Assembly (NCBI GenBank): GCA_020746105.1
Contig: CM036620.1
Location: 44,722,706 to 44,786,705, forward strand
Reading direction: 5' to 3'
Length of the DNA: 64,000 nt
DNA from: Trogon surrucura
Taxonomy: Eukaryota > Chordata > Aves > Trogoniformes > Trogonidae
The notes beneath the pieces are model-generated. The model did no database searches and had not been told where the DNA came from. It saw only the letters and a list, made by a program, of their open reading frames with translations. Numbering within the stretch: the first letter of the stretch is position 1; every line of letters starts with the position of its first letter. The position numbers and the translations under genes were made by a program. Below, piece by piece: positions 1 to 12,670 of the stretch.

Positions 1-302
1 TCACCTACTATACTGAAGTTAGCATTACTTTAAAAGCTATTTATAATCACTTTTAGAAGATGACTAGTGTATCATTCTTAAACTCACGCCTCTATTAGAG
101 CTGATAGTGCAACCAAAGACTTTAGTTTTGAAATACGATGCCTGTATTTTAAAAACAGAGGATTTACGGATCATTACTACAAAACATGATCGTTTTATCA
201 CTGAACAGACTTTTTGCTAGGCAAGTCTATTTTTTTTAATTAAATGTGAATTAAAAATATCCAAGTATGTGGATAAATGTCTTTTGATTGGGTAAGCCTC
301 AT
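1..302. other. AT-rich unannotated sequence
   Basis: I see no gene, repeat family or RNA here. The sequence is AT-rich and leads into an old CR1 fragment. Confidence 0.5.
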
Positions 303-447
303 CTGGTTGATAGTGCATATATGGATTTCCAAAAGGCTTTCAACAAAACCCCTTGTCAAAGGCTTTTAGGGAAATTAAGCAGCCATGACATAAGGAAGGT
401 CCTTGCATGGTTAACTAATTGATAGAAAGAAACACGCCAGGCGTATG
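303..447 (+). mobile_element. Ancient CR1-type LINE fragment, RT palm region
   Basis: A short reading frame (about 306-425) translates to a reverse-transcriptase motif A block of the form YMDFQKAFN, followed by a K-L-S-S-H-D-I-R-K-V-L-A-W-L segment. This is the order seen in the palm of CR1/L2-type LINE ORF2 proteins. The catalytic aspartate of motif A is present. No 3' end with octamer repeats is visible, and the frame stops at about 420, so this is a small decayed internal piece, probably the oldest element in the window. The family call comes from motif similarity read by eye. Confidence 0.65.
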
Positions 448-3400
448 CTCCCTGGAATCAGTAAAGCAACTTGAAAGACTAAGGCTCCCTTCACCAGAGA
501 ATAACCATCCTATGGCCTGTGTATGCCCTTGCAAATACATGCTCAAGGGATCGGTCTTCTAGTTCTGTTTATATTTCCATTTCACAGTTTGACTTTGAAT
601 TGAAATTTGAAAAAAAAAGTGTCACCAATGAAAACAGTCACCTGGTATATTCAGAAGCAGGATAAATACTGTTGTTAAAATAAAATGAGGCAAATGAATA
701 TCAGTTTGTTCTTCTTGACATATGCGTTCCTCATTGTGTTTAAGTCAGATTATTTTGGATTAGACATTTGGGTTTTAAGTGAATAAAGGAAATAATGCAC
801 AGGAGAAATAATTTAAAACATGAAACATTTTATGATGTGTTTAAGCAGACACAAGATAAGTAGTAGTCATAATGGGATTTTTGATTAAATTGACGTGATC
901 TCTAATAAAAAAACGTAATCGGCAAAAAGTCTCACTAAGAAAAATCTCACAAAAATTTGAAATTTACCCCATTTCTATAACAGCAGCATATGTCTAATCG
1001 TTTCTTTTCCTCGTTGCACTAAATAACACAAAAGTAACATTTTCATTACCTAAATAACAAAAAGGTACTACTTTTAACAAAGTATAGGTGCAAATAATAA
1101 GGATGGGTGTTATCAAATACTATAAAATGATGAAAGTTAAAAAGTACAAGCTTGGACCTAAAATTCCTGTCAAGGCATAGCCTTTGCAGAGGGAAATGCT
1201 TTTTAGGATAAATGCTTACCTAAGAATTGTTAAATCTTTCATGCACAGCCCTGAAGCGAGAAATCTGTCACCTGAAATTATCTTATGCTTTGTGTGTTTT
1301 CACACTTTTGTTAACAGTGAACTGTTAATTGATATGCATGGGGGACACTGAATAAAGCAAGATTTTGGACAACATGCTGCCACTTAATGGATTAAAAACC
1401 CACAAGATTTCCTCCAATAACTAATAATAAGTAACTTTGGCTTTTATGCTAGCTTTTTACATCGTGCTTTGAATACATTAAAGCTCTTGACAGTGTAGAC
1501 CAGTTCCATAAATAAATCAGAGTAATGGAAATCTGAAGGAATTTCCCTGAAAAGCCCCTGAAAATAGATGTTTGAGCAGAGGAGAGAGATCCAAATCACT
1601 ACTCCCATTATATAGGTGGAGTAAAATTAGCTTAATTATGTTATTGAAATCCCTTAGATATTAGAGAGTTAGAATGAAAGCTACAGAAAACCTTGCTTTT
1701 TATAAATGTACTGCTTATGGAACTGTCTGGTTTGTACCCAAGTAAGATGATATTGTGATTTTTTAGAAGGCTGCTGCATAGTACCTGGTAGTGTTAGGAT
1801 CTTAGAAACCTTAACTGAGCCCTTTGGCAGATTATCATTATTGTCCTAGGTGTTAGTGGTATAAATAGGGGCATAGATAATTTTCTTTAACAATTCATGA
1901 GGAATGTTTCTTGACCTATATCATGGTAAAGTATTAGACCAAGGTCCAGAAAAAGGGACTCGAGATGATCCTTATAAAAAAAATTAAGCCCCTGTGTCCA
2001 ATATGCATTTCTGAAAATCCTTTCTCGGTTACTGCTTGACTCTGCGGGCACAGTAACTCCAAATGCACTGGGTTTTGACCTGAAGTTTAAAGTACCTGAA
2101 TTTCTTGTTCTTTTGCAGGACAAAAATACCTTGGTCTGAGAAACTGAGTAACTTTGTGTCTAGCTCATGCCTAGGCATCTTTAGGGAACCTGTGGTTTCG
2201 TCTGAGTCCAAGAAAGCAATCAGTCCGGCAGAGCTTCTGGGGTTACATCTGCCTTCTTACAGACCATCATAGACACTAGATGCTACATGCTGTTTCTGGG
2301 TTGAGACGGGCAGTTAAAAATTCTTCATCTCCTCCTAAAATAAACTGTGCATAATAGAATTCAGGGATCCTTCTGCCAGCAAAATGGCAAAAATACAAGT
2401 TTAAATGTGTAATTCGATAATAAAATCAGTAGGGCAGGAGCAAAGAGACTTGATTTTCAGCACTCTTTTCTTTCTATACAATAGCTACATAGAAGTGCTA
2501 TATGTCAGCACCTTTATATCCCCTGTTTCCTCCCTCTCCCCAGGGCAATCCCCCTGAATAAACAAACTTTTTTTTTCACCAGAACATACAATAAATAGAA
2601 GGGGAGTGCATCCTCTTCAAATAGCACTGAGAGGAAAAAAAATACCATCCTATTCCTCATTTTTAGAAAAATAAAAAGCTTATATCCTCAAGTTTTAAAG
2701 ATGTTCTCAGAACTAAGATCCAAGCTGAAGGAAGTACCTCACTGTATTCCTAGGCTCTGAGATTTTGGAACTCTAACAGAAGCTTCAAACAGCGTGTCTT
2801 GGCAGTTCCTCATTACCTAGCTGTAGATACCTGCACATAGGCTGGGTTTCCCCTGAGTGACCCCCAGCTTATTCTTTGAATTGTCTTATACTTTGTTTTG
2901 AAGAACAAAACTTCCCACATCCTGTATCAGAAGCCTTCATTTCTCATAAGGGGTTCTGAATTCCATACGGCAGGACACCTTTCTAAACATTAACTATTCT
3001 AGTATTTAATTTCCAGGCTTCTAAGCCCCTTCTGGCTATCTTGCTGATCGATGAAGATTGTGAAAAAATAAGAAATAGTTTTCATAATTTCTAATAAAAG
3101 CCCTGTCTGCAGCAGGAAATTTTCAAAGGTCTTGTGGGTGCAAGCACACCCTCTCTCAGGATTTCAAAATCTTACTGGCTTCGCTTCCCTGATAATGACC
3201 TTTTGTTATTCTTGTGCTTTATAAACCTCTCTGTCATAGTTATTTTCAGTAGTTCTTACCCCTTCTGTTTCTTTCCTCACCCGACTACATTTATGTTGGC
3301 GTACAGAACTCATGTTATTTTATACCCATATGGTCTCAGTGAGTTAATCCATTTCTAGATTGTTGTACGTCACTGCTGAGCACTCTCAAATATTTTCTTG

Positions 3401-6400
3401 TGCATTTCCATCTGGAAGTCAACATCTCACCTCCTGTCTTTCTAATAGCTTTTCATAGCAATTTCATAGATTCCTTAAAAAAAAATAGCCTCTTTTTTAA
3501 ATTCTGTTCCTTCGCCTTTGCCTCTTTCTGCAGAACTGGCAACCGCTGCATTATCGTCACAGATATTTAATTTTATTTGAATGTTATGTGTTAATCAGTG
3601 TCAATAATATTTCAAATTAAAAAAATAGGCCTGCAGCTGTATTTTTCTTTAGAAAATGTCTTTACTATTGCTAGGTGTGGGATGATGGAGAGAGGACAAA
3701 CATGGATATAGGTATCTATTTTTTTTCAAAAATATAAACATTTCTCATTCATACATAATATATGGTCTTCACAATTCTACCTCCTTTGCTTTTGGCAGTA
3801 ATCATTACATAATTTTCTTCTTTAAACAAAATAATTACTTGTAGTATTGTGATATTTTAACAGTACTTTCCTTTGTGATGCCACAGAACTAGACTTCCAC
3901 CTTCCCTCTTTTAAGAAATCTGTCAGAATTCATAATTTCAAGACTGCAGTTGGGCTCTTCTCAAGGTTTCTGAAACACTTTAAAGTTCCTCTTTTTTTAT
4001 TCTTTCTTTCTTCTTTTTTTAATGAAATGTATTTGATGTACCCAAATTTTTACAATTAATTGAATGTCATCGTGAGCGGCAATCACTTTAAGAATCCTTA
4101 TATTATTTTTTAATTTATTTTAATGTGTAATAAAACTTTGCCAGGGACCTTTTAAAAGTCTTATTGGTTATTCTAATTTTAATTTATTTAAATTACCTTT
4201 TTCTTTCTTTTTTTTTTATAAAAGATTGACTTTTAAAAACAGAATTTGACATTTTTAACTTATCCAAATCGATAAATAGTAAGAAAAATATCTGTGAAAG
4301 TTATTCACAGTAAAACACAGAGATTAATCTATCATTTTATTTGCATTTTAAAATTCTTTAATTGCATTGACATAAATACTTTGAATTCCTTTATCATTGT
4401 TGAAATTGCTAACATTGTAGCACATGGAAATAACACAGTGGTAAATTTCAAGAGCAGAGTTAATGCTTCATCACTTCTCAGTTATGGCTGTGAAACCAGA
4501 ATAGCTGACCCAGAGGAGTGGAGACATTGCTTCTTTTATCAACAGAAAGTATCTTGGTACAAGCAACTGGAGTTTATGGCAGACCAGGCAGGTATCCTCT
4601 AGTGTGACAAAGCACGTGCACTGCTTGCACTGCAATGGAAGGTGCCTCCTCTCCCTCATCCCAACCCCTCACCCCATCCCGCTGTTATATCAATGCCTAA
4701 TTGAAACTCTGAAAATATTTTAAGCCTTTCCTTAAGACTGATAAAGACCAAAGTTAAAAGAAAAAAATCTTATATCCCTCTGATCTATGGATGATACACT
4801 GACTCTTTAAATCTGTCAGTGACCAGCATAAACTGGGAAATCTGCAGCCTGCCATAAATTAACTCAGGAGATCCACAGCAGGATCAGTACTGGGGAAATG
4901 CAAAGATCTCAGTTCCTCATATCCGTGTTCCCTAGACACAGATGAAGATTTTTTTTTCATATTCGCTCTCATAACCCTTATTAAACCCTGTGATTTTGAG
5001 GATTATTGTAAAATTGCTCTCATAACACAACCTGGTTTTGAATAATGGATAAATGTTAATCTTTATGTGTTAGAAATTTTAAGGACATGATTCCTCAAAC
5101 ATTCACTGAGAAGCGGTTTTTTTCAGTCTGTTTCTGTGGAATTTTTTCATGTACGTAAAATGTGCATTCTGCATACTACTACAGACACTTAAACTGAAAT
5201 ACATCAAGTTATTGCCTGTGTAACAATTGCTTTGTGTTACTAAGAAGTCTGCTTAGGAATTTAACACTTCCTTCTGAAAGGTAAACTCTTCTAGGTATAT
5301 TTATGGTTTTGCATCAAAGTCTTTAATGGAAGGTGAACTGCGTAATAATTCGTATCTAAGCCAAACAAGTAGCAAAAATCGAAAATACCTCACAACCTGT
5401 AGTCAATATGACACATAAAATAATCCCCACATTTTCATTCTTCCCAGTTCTAGCAAGTGTCTCCACTCTGGTAAAGCATAAACCTCTGAATGTAATACAG
5501 GTATTTGAGAAAGCAGGAGCAAAGTGAGGGTGCACCAAAAATCGCTATAAGAAGTTTGTATTTTCAGTTGTTGCCACTAGAAAAATTCATGCCAGTTATG
5601 ATAAGATTAGTAAATAGGACAACCAAACAGGAAGTTATACTTGACAAAATTAGCACTTAGAAAAAGGGAGGGACTGGAATATCTCCTGCATGACTGGAAA
5701 TAACATGTAGAAGACTCAGCCTATAATCTTTCCCAGAATATACATTTCCCTACCTTTTGTCCTAATTCTCTTTTTAAAATACCACCTTCTTTTCCTCTTC
5801 CCTTCCTCTTCACCATGCCCTTCCCTTCCCCCAGAACACTGATGAACAATTTGTTGGTGTGTGGAAGACAGGTCTTCTACACAACTATGGAATTGCTATG
5901 ATAATCCACCTTAGTGGCAAAAAAACCACGTTATTATTGTAAAATCACCTAAAAGCTCTCAGTAAAACAGAAATAAGAGAACAGGAGATATTTATGCCAC
6001 GAGGCCACATTTTCAACCATGTTTGTCTTGAATTAAAACTAAACTGATGAATCATTGATGGACAGAAAAGATAGTCTCAAAAAAAGCCCATCAGTCTTTG
6101 AGAACTAAGCAAACTCTTTATATAGAGTGGCCAAGATTTAATACATAACCACCCCCCTGAAGCCAAATTTGGTATATTAAGTCAAGTGTATTCTTGAGGG
6201 TGGGTGGAGAAAGGGGTTTGATTTCACAAAGTTCCATTTCTACCTGCTCATCCTGAGGCAGAGATTTCTGTGACTTCTCCCACATCCAAAGACGTAGGTT
6301 GCTGCATCTGGCTCTCCTATTTAAACATACACATGGTGCGTGTTATAAATATCATCTTCTGTAGTGCAAAATAAAAGTTTTATGGACAGTTGCAAGCCAT

Positions 6401-9400
6401 ATGTTCTCAAAGAGAAATATCTTCCAGATGAACTTGTGAAGTCAGTTTGGCTTTTTTTCAGAATTAGTATGTAGCTGCCAAATTTTACATGGTATTCATC
6501 ATTCGGTTCTGTCACATCTCTAATTCTATTTTGTAGGAATCCTAACGACACCAACTTTGAATGGTAGAAAAATGAGTTCTGACTCCTGTTTTGTTAAAGT
6601 GGCATTCAAATAATGATAGCTTAACCTTTTATATTTTATTACATTTGGCTCAATTAAATGAACATGTAAATTTACTATGTGCAGAGTAACTAATATAAAG
6701 ATCTTTGTTGCTTGAATAGGCAGACTGGTGTTTTGGAATCAATCATTTCTTCAATCATGAAATTTGATTTAGAGAGTGACAATTTACTGTTATCCTTTAC
6801 CTCGTTCAGTGGTCCAGACTGTGTCTTCTACTTGTTAATCTGTACTTGTTAGGAGGGAGATTGTGATACTTTGATAACTTCAAAAGGAATTAGGCTGAGA
6901 AACCACCAATTTCCTTATCATAATCTGCTAAACAGCTGTCAGATGGCCTTGTCTTTACGAAACTGAATTTTGTTATTTATTTACTTACTTTATGTATGTG
7001 CACAGTTACTAGAATACTACATATGCACACAGAGATGGAACACCGAAATAACTCTTTGCAGAATTAAGTCCCTAGGAATGGAAGCTTCCATGTTCCCTTG
7101 CTCCAGCAGACACTGTGCTGTGTAGTGAAATTGTGTTATGGTGGGCAGAATCACGTGGACCCTAATGGAATTGTTGTTACAAAGAAACAGTATCCAACGA
7201 TGTGATTTGCATCATGCTGGGTGAGCCGCCTACACTTTTCAGCAGTTGGTTCTGTGTCTGTAATTTATTGCTCTAGAAACCATTATAATAATACAAGAAA
7301 TGCTGCAGCAAGTGTAGAGGAAAGAACACATCACAGTCAGACTGTAATGACTATTTAGACTGTTTAAACTCACTCAGCTTGTTTTACATTAAAAAAAACC
7401 AAGTTCTTTTCAATTACTTATTTTATACATTTTATTTGGCTTTCTGGTCTCATTGTGGTTGAGAATAAATACTGTATTACACATTTTTAAAATAGCTTAT
7501 GATCACAACTGCTCAAAAATGCCAAACAAAGCCTAAATAGAAAATGTTTAAAGCAAAATTTTCACCTTGAAGAAAAATTATGAGATATGCTATTTCCTAC
7601 ATAAGAAATGGTCTCATTCTCTATAAGGACTCCAGAATATATGATAAAAATATACTGAAAACTCTCCGTACGTTAGGTGTACAATTTATTGTGTTAGTCT
7701 TTTTAAAAACAACGACATATAATATATAACCATTACGGAACTCTTCCTCATTAAGTAGGAGGGACATAGCCAGGATGTTTTTTTGTAGCTCAATCTTTTC
7801 CTTGGTGTAGTGATCACCGGGGGGCCAATATAAGAAAGAAATGCCCTGAGGCTGCCAAGAATCCCTCAAGAGACCAAACTGGGACTTCCAGCTGGTGGCT
7901 CGATATCTCTTTTCAGTCTTGATTTAAGCACAGGACATGGCCCATAATTTTTATCCTCTGGAACTTTTATCCTACTTCTTTCAGCACACAGCTTGCTTCT
8001 GTGTTTGTACTGCCCTGCAGAATGAAAAACAATTTTTGCCAAGATTGTTGTCCTTTTATCTTCTGCGGGATAAAAAGTTGTTTATAACTGCATATGTCTT
8101 CTTCAGGTATCCAGATGCTGTCTTTGACATGAAGAAGTTGTTCTAAACATTGGTGTAATGTTCTGTTTTCTTTCTTTGTTCTTTTCCATTTCTTCTGACT
8201 CAGACTTTTTTTCCCCTCTCCATTTTCTGTCTCTTTTCTTACTTCTCTGAAATTTGTAATCTAGAGTATAGCTAACAAAAAATGTTTTCGTTCTAGAATC
8301 TCTTAAAATCTTTCTGTTGCAGATTTCTATACTGTCCTTTTTCCAAAGTTTTCTCTCCTGCCTGTCACTCACTGATTCCACTCCAATGAACATTCCTTTT
8401 CTCTTTTGGCAGAGCTCATTTACAAATCCTAAATGTTCTTTTCTGTCAGTTTACCTCTTTGTCTCTGCTATTACCGTTGTTCTTCATTCCCAGAGCTCTT
8501 TTCTGTCACATCCTTTGCTTCTAGCCTGTTACTACCTTTCCTTAAGCTATTTCTGCATTTCATTCATATTTAATGTTTCCACAGTTCTAACATAAGTATA
8601 GTCACTTCCTTAACCTCCCAGCATAAGTAATTTCTTCTGCCTGAAATACACTCTTTTTGAAACCACATATTGCTTTGCTGCCATATGCTTACCCTTTTCT
8701 TGGGGATGTTTAGCAGCCAGTGTACATTTGCTTCTTTATCCTTTACCTGCCATGTGAATTTATAGAGATATTCATGTTTTCTTAGCATTTGGTACAAAAA
8801 TAAGATACACAAAAGCGTGATGTGCCACATGAAATTGTACTGTAACAAAGCCCCAGTATGGAAGATAACTGCATGTTTATTAGGACGCTGTGTTTGATAT
8901 TTTTTTGCTGGTCTCTTTCCAATACAATAATACACATCAATGTAGCACATAGGAAGGAGTGAATGCTAGCACCAAACATAATTTAATTTTCACTGATATA
9001 ACCTGAAGGAAACAAAATGCTTAAATGTTAAAGCATTTTCACCAACTCAGTAAGGATCTCTTTAGAAGAATAGAGATACAGACATCAAGGGCGACTGACC
9101 AGCTAGAAACTCCAAGGGCAAAATTATATTTTCATCCTCTAATATATTTGGTGTGTTGTTTATCACTGAGTAGGCCTTTTTTTACACAGATTTTTTTTTC
9201 TGAAAAAATGCATTGAACAGTCTGTTTTCAGTCCTTCAGTGGATGTATGAAATTTTAACATAAAGTACAGCAAATTTGAAATACATATAAATTTAACTTG
9301 TAGAGAAAAATACAGATGTAGTAATAGCTTTTGGTTTTCTGACAGAATATAGGGAATTTGAATCATTAGTATCTAACTTAAGAGAAAATCCAGAATTTAT

Positions 9401-12400
9401 GGGTGTATTCACAGAGCCTGATTTCATATGAAGAATTTTTCCTTCAAGCAGAGCACAAATAAGCAGCAATTTTGTCACATTTTCAAGAACTACTGGAAAA
9501 GTTCAAGAGGCTATAAGCTACAGAGTGAAACAATAAAACAGCAATAAAATTGTTAAAATTATCTATAATTAAACAGAATAACAGCCCACATTTTTGTATT
9601 TGTTTGGGGTTTTTTTCACCAAAGTGTTTACCATTTATTTATGAAATTGCAACTAATGGTATTACAACAAGATAGTGCTAAGATATTTTAATGACCTTAG
9701 ATTTTTACGATTTTTTGCTCTATATGTAATTTTTTTAAAGACTCTCATAATTTACTTCTGGTTTTGCTTAAAATGTGTTACTGGGTTTTTTTTTCCTTCC
9801 TTCCTTAAATCATTTACGTACGCTCCATAAACAGGTGCTCCAGACAAGCCTGTGATTTTTCAAAATTGTTGTTTAGTCAAATGCATTAATTGAGCAGAGA
9901 CGGGCTACTGTGTTTCTCTCAGTTAAATTATTAAAGACTTATTTTTATGAACTTGTTAAAATTAAAAGACTTGTTTTTCAGCAGTGATGCCTAGCTTAGG
10001 ATTCATCTCCTAGGATTCATTTTGCTTCTCTCTTTCCACACAAGGGAAAATGCTTTTTGCTTCTTCAGTGCAATCAAGTAAGATGCTAGATGTTTCACAG
10101 CAAAATTAACAAGAAGTTCACCTTTTGTTAGAGCTGCTTTCAGTGTAAAAACATTTGCACAGATCTACCCTTCACTAGTCATTTTACTAAACTGTTCTGA
10201 GTCAACCCATGAACTTTCTTACACATCAAAGCTTATTTCCAACTGGGCATTAAAATCAGCTTAAGCCGTAACAGATCCTGCCTGATGTGGGGCACCGTCT
10301 GCACCATTTCTAGCACCTTATTGAACTTCTCCATTTCTTTATCAGTGATTTATGAATGTATGTATATGAAATATAAGCATTTGAATTTCCCCCCCCCCCA
10401 ACTTTAACAGCTAGAAAAGGTAAAGTACGGCTATATAACTATCAAATTGTCTGTTATTGCTTTGTCTGCTGCAAGTAAAAATATTTATTTTTAATCCTGT
10501 AGTCCACAGCGGTTTAGAAATCTGGTGAATTTATTCTACTACTTCAGAATGTTTTCTGCCTTTTACTTTACTATATTTTCCTTTCTTTCCTGACTTAGTT
10601 ACATTAGCTCAGCTACTCTTCCCTCTTGGTCATGGCTTTGATCCAACATTTGTGCTGCAACTGCAGACATCTCTCCAGAAAACTGATGGACGCTGACGCA
10701 TTCTCTTAATTTACACAGCCCTTACTTCTTAACCTTTAGTGCAAAGCACTATGCAGAGTTTAGGAATGTGAAGGAGTTACGTCACCAGCTATCACTACAC
10801 CTAAGATCAGCAGGTGACTTGCGAGCTATAGGACTGAGACAAGGAAGAGACGCACTGTGTGCGCTATCAGCCATCGGAAGGGCAGTCCCTTTTGAAGGAA
10901 GCTGACTTCCAGTAACCTGTGTTCACAGTCACGAAATGGTTTAATCAGTGAGCCAAAAAACAAACCTGTAGTCCCATCCAGTAGTTGCTATGAGGGTAAA
11001 ACCAGTTTATGAAGGATTTTATGTAAATACTAGATGTATTTCTAATTTAAGGTGACTCACCATTTTCACAGATGGATAATCCCCTTAATGGCAAAATGAT
11101 ATAATGATATAAAGCCACAGAGGCCACTGTATCCAACCTTATCAGAATATTTTCATCTCAACCTAAAACTTTAATTGCAAATGTTTATCCTCGTATGCTC
11201 ACTGGTGCTTTTTTTAATCCATTTTATGACAATCAGTAAACACTTTTAAAAATTAATGGTGATCTCAGAGCAGGTCAGATGGCTTTTGGCTGACCCTGAG
11301 ATGACTGACAATTGGCAGTATATGCTATGTTTCTAGATTTAGTAGGAGGAGAAAGTGAACGTTTAATTTCCATCATGGTTTGTGGGGCCTAGATTTTCTC
11401 AGGCATCTTGTTGACAGAAAGTGTCAAATATATGAGCTTTAAAGGATTTTCTTGAAATTTATTTATAATGTAATGTAATATGACAGTGACTTTTATGACA
11501 TAGTCCTTGATGATGTAAGCTTACCTATAACTAAGAAATATATTAATTTCATTGTACCATCACGTTTTCTATACTTTTTTTTTGTTTTGATAGGAAACTT
11601 TTTTTATTTTCCCCGACTCATTTTTAATGACCAACATAAAATAATTGCTAGTTACTTCTATCTGCAAATACAATTCTTGTATCCAAGCACTAGTAATTGC
11701 AATGGGATTACATAGCCTGCATCATCTTCTTTTTCTCACTGTGTGAACCATGCTGATACTGTTGGTTTTTGTAATGCAGTGGTGTTTAGTGATCACTGTA
11801 AGTTTCAGAGCTCTTTTGTGTTGTGAATTCTCTAAAATCAAACACAGTCTGTACCCAGAAAGCTTGAACACACGCTAAAACCACATCTGACAGGCAGAGC
11901 CGATGATCGCAGTAGAGGGAAAACTTAGTGAAAATATAGCCTTATTTTCATTATTCAAATAGAATGTGACCAGTTACCAGTATGGACTTTATCTTCTGGC
12001 AATTTTCCGTGAATGTTACAGCAAGTGGCTTGTGAACAGGATTTTATTTACTGCACAGCAATGACTGCACGGGCTGTTTCTGTGAGGATGTCTTTATATA
12101 GGGGGTTTAGTGGAAATACAGATGCAAAAAGATCAGGTCAAAATGGACAGTTAGATGATGAAGCATGTTTAAGCATAAATAAGAGCAAAACTAAAAACTA
12201 AATGAGATTCTTTACTGGTCAGCAGAAATAAAGAATTGTGACTTGGATGGAGTGATGAAACAGGTCTTAGTAATGTGGTTTTTATTGACTGAGGTTACTC
12301 AATGAAAGGGAGTTTGCAACTAGAAAAATGCTGAGGATTTAGATCAGGTGTTTAAGAAACATCAGATATGAAATATGGCAAGAGGGTTAAATAACGAAGG

Positions 12401-12582
12401 AGAAGAGAAGAGAAAAATAGCAATTTCCTTCATTTGGGGAAAGGCAAACACACAAAGTATATAGAGTAAAATGAAGTACTTAGTGTTCTGAGAAAATGTG
12501 AACATGTTAACAGTGTGACAGAAAGGAGTGACTGTGTGCTTTGGTATCTGCCTAGTTAAGAAATTAAAACACAGTTTTGTTA
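448..12582. other. 12-kb AT-rich region with no recognisable gene
   Basis: No coding exon or RNA gene could be supported. Open frames are short, overlap on both strands and match no family I know. Notable composition: a pyrimidine-rich stretch at about 8156-8560 and an 11-C homopolymer at 10389-10399. Old undetected repeats or conserved non-coding elements could be present. Confidence 0.5.
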
Positions 12583-12670
12583 AGATTATAGAATACTTCA
12601 GGTAGAAAGGGACCTTAGGAGGCCTTAGTCCAACCTCCAGCTCAAAGCAGGATCAATTTTGATTTCAGAT
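12583..12670 (-). mobile_element. CR1 LINE 3'-end fragment
   Basis: The plus-strand text reads as the reverse complement of a CR1 3' untranslated end: an ATTATAGAATACTTCAGG start, then GGGACCTTAGGAGG, TCCAACCTCCAGCTCAAAGC and AGGATCAA. This block is typical of avian CR1 3' ends. It is severely 5'-truncated (about 90 bp) and has no coding part. Confidence 0.7.

Noticed and set aside
4294..4602. 102-codon frame ending with a VSWYKQ word that recalls immunoglobulin or T-cell receptor V segments
   Set aside because: No conserved cysteine pair in the right places, no recombination signal and no leader exon. The match is a six-residue coincidence.
8103..8950. Several overlapping frames around a pyrimidine-rich stretch
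   Set aside because: Strand-biased composition removes stops by chance. The proteins are Ser/Phe-rich or Lys/Glu-rich and featureless.
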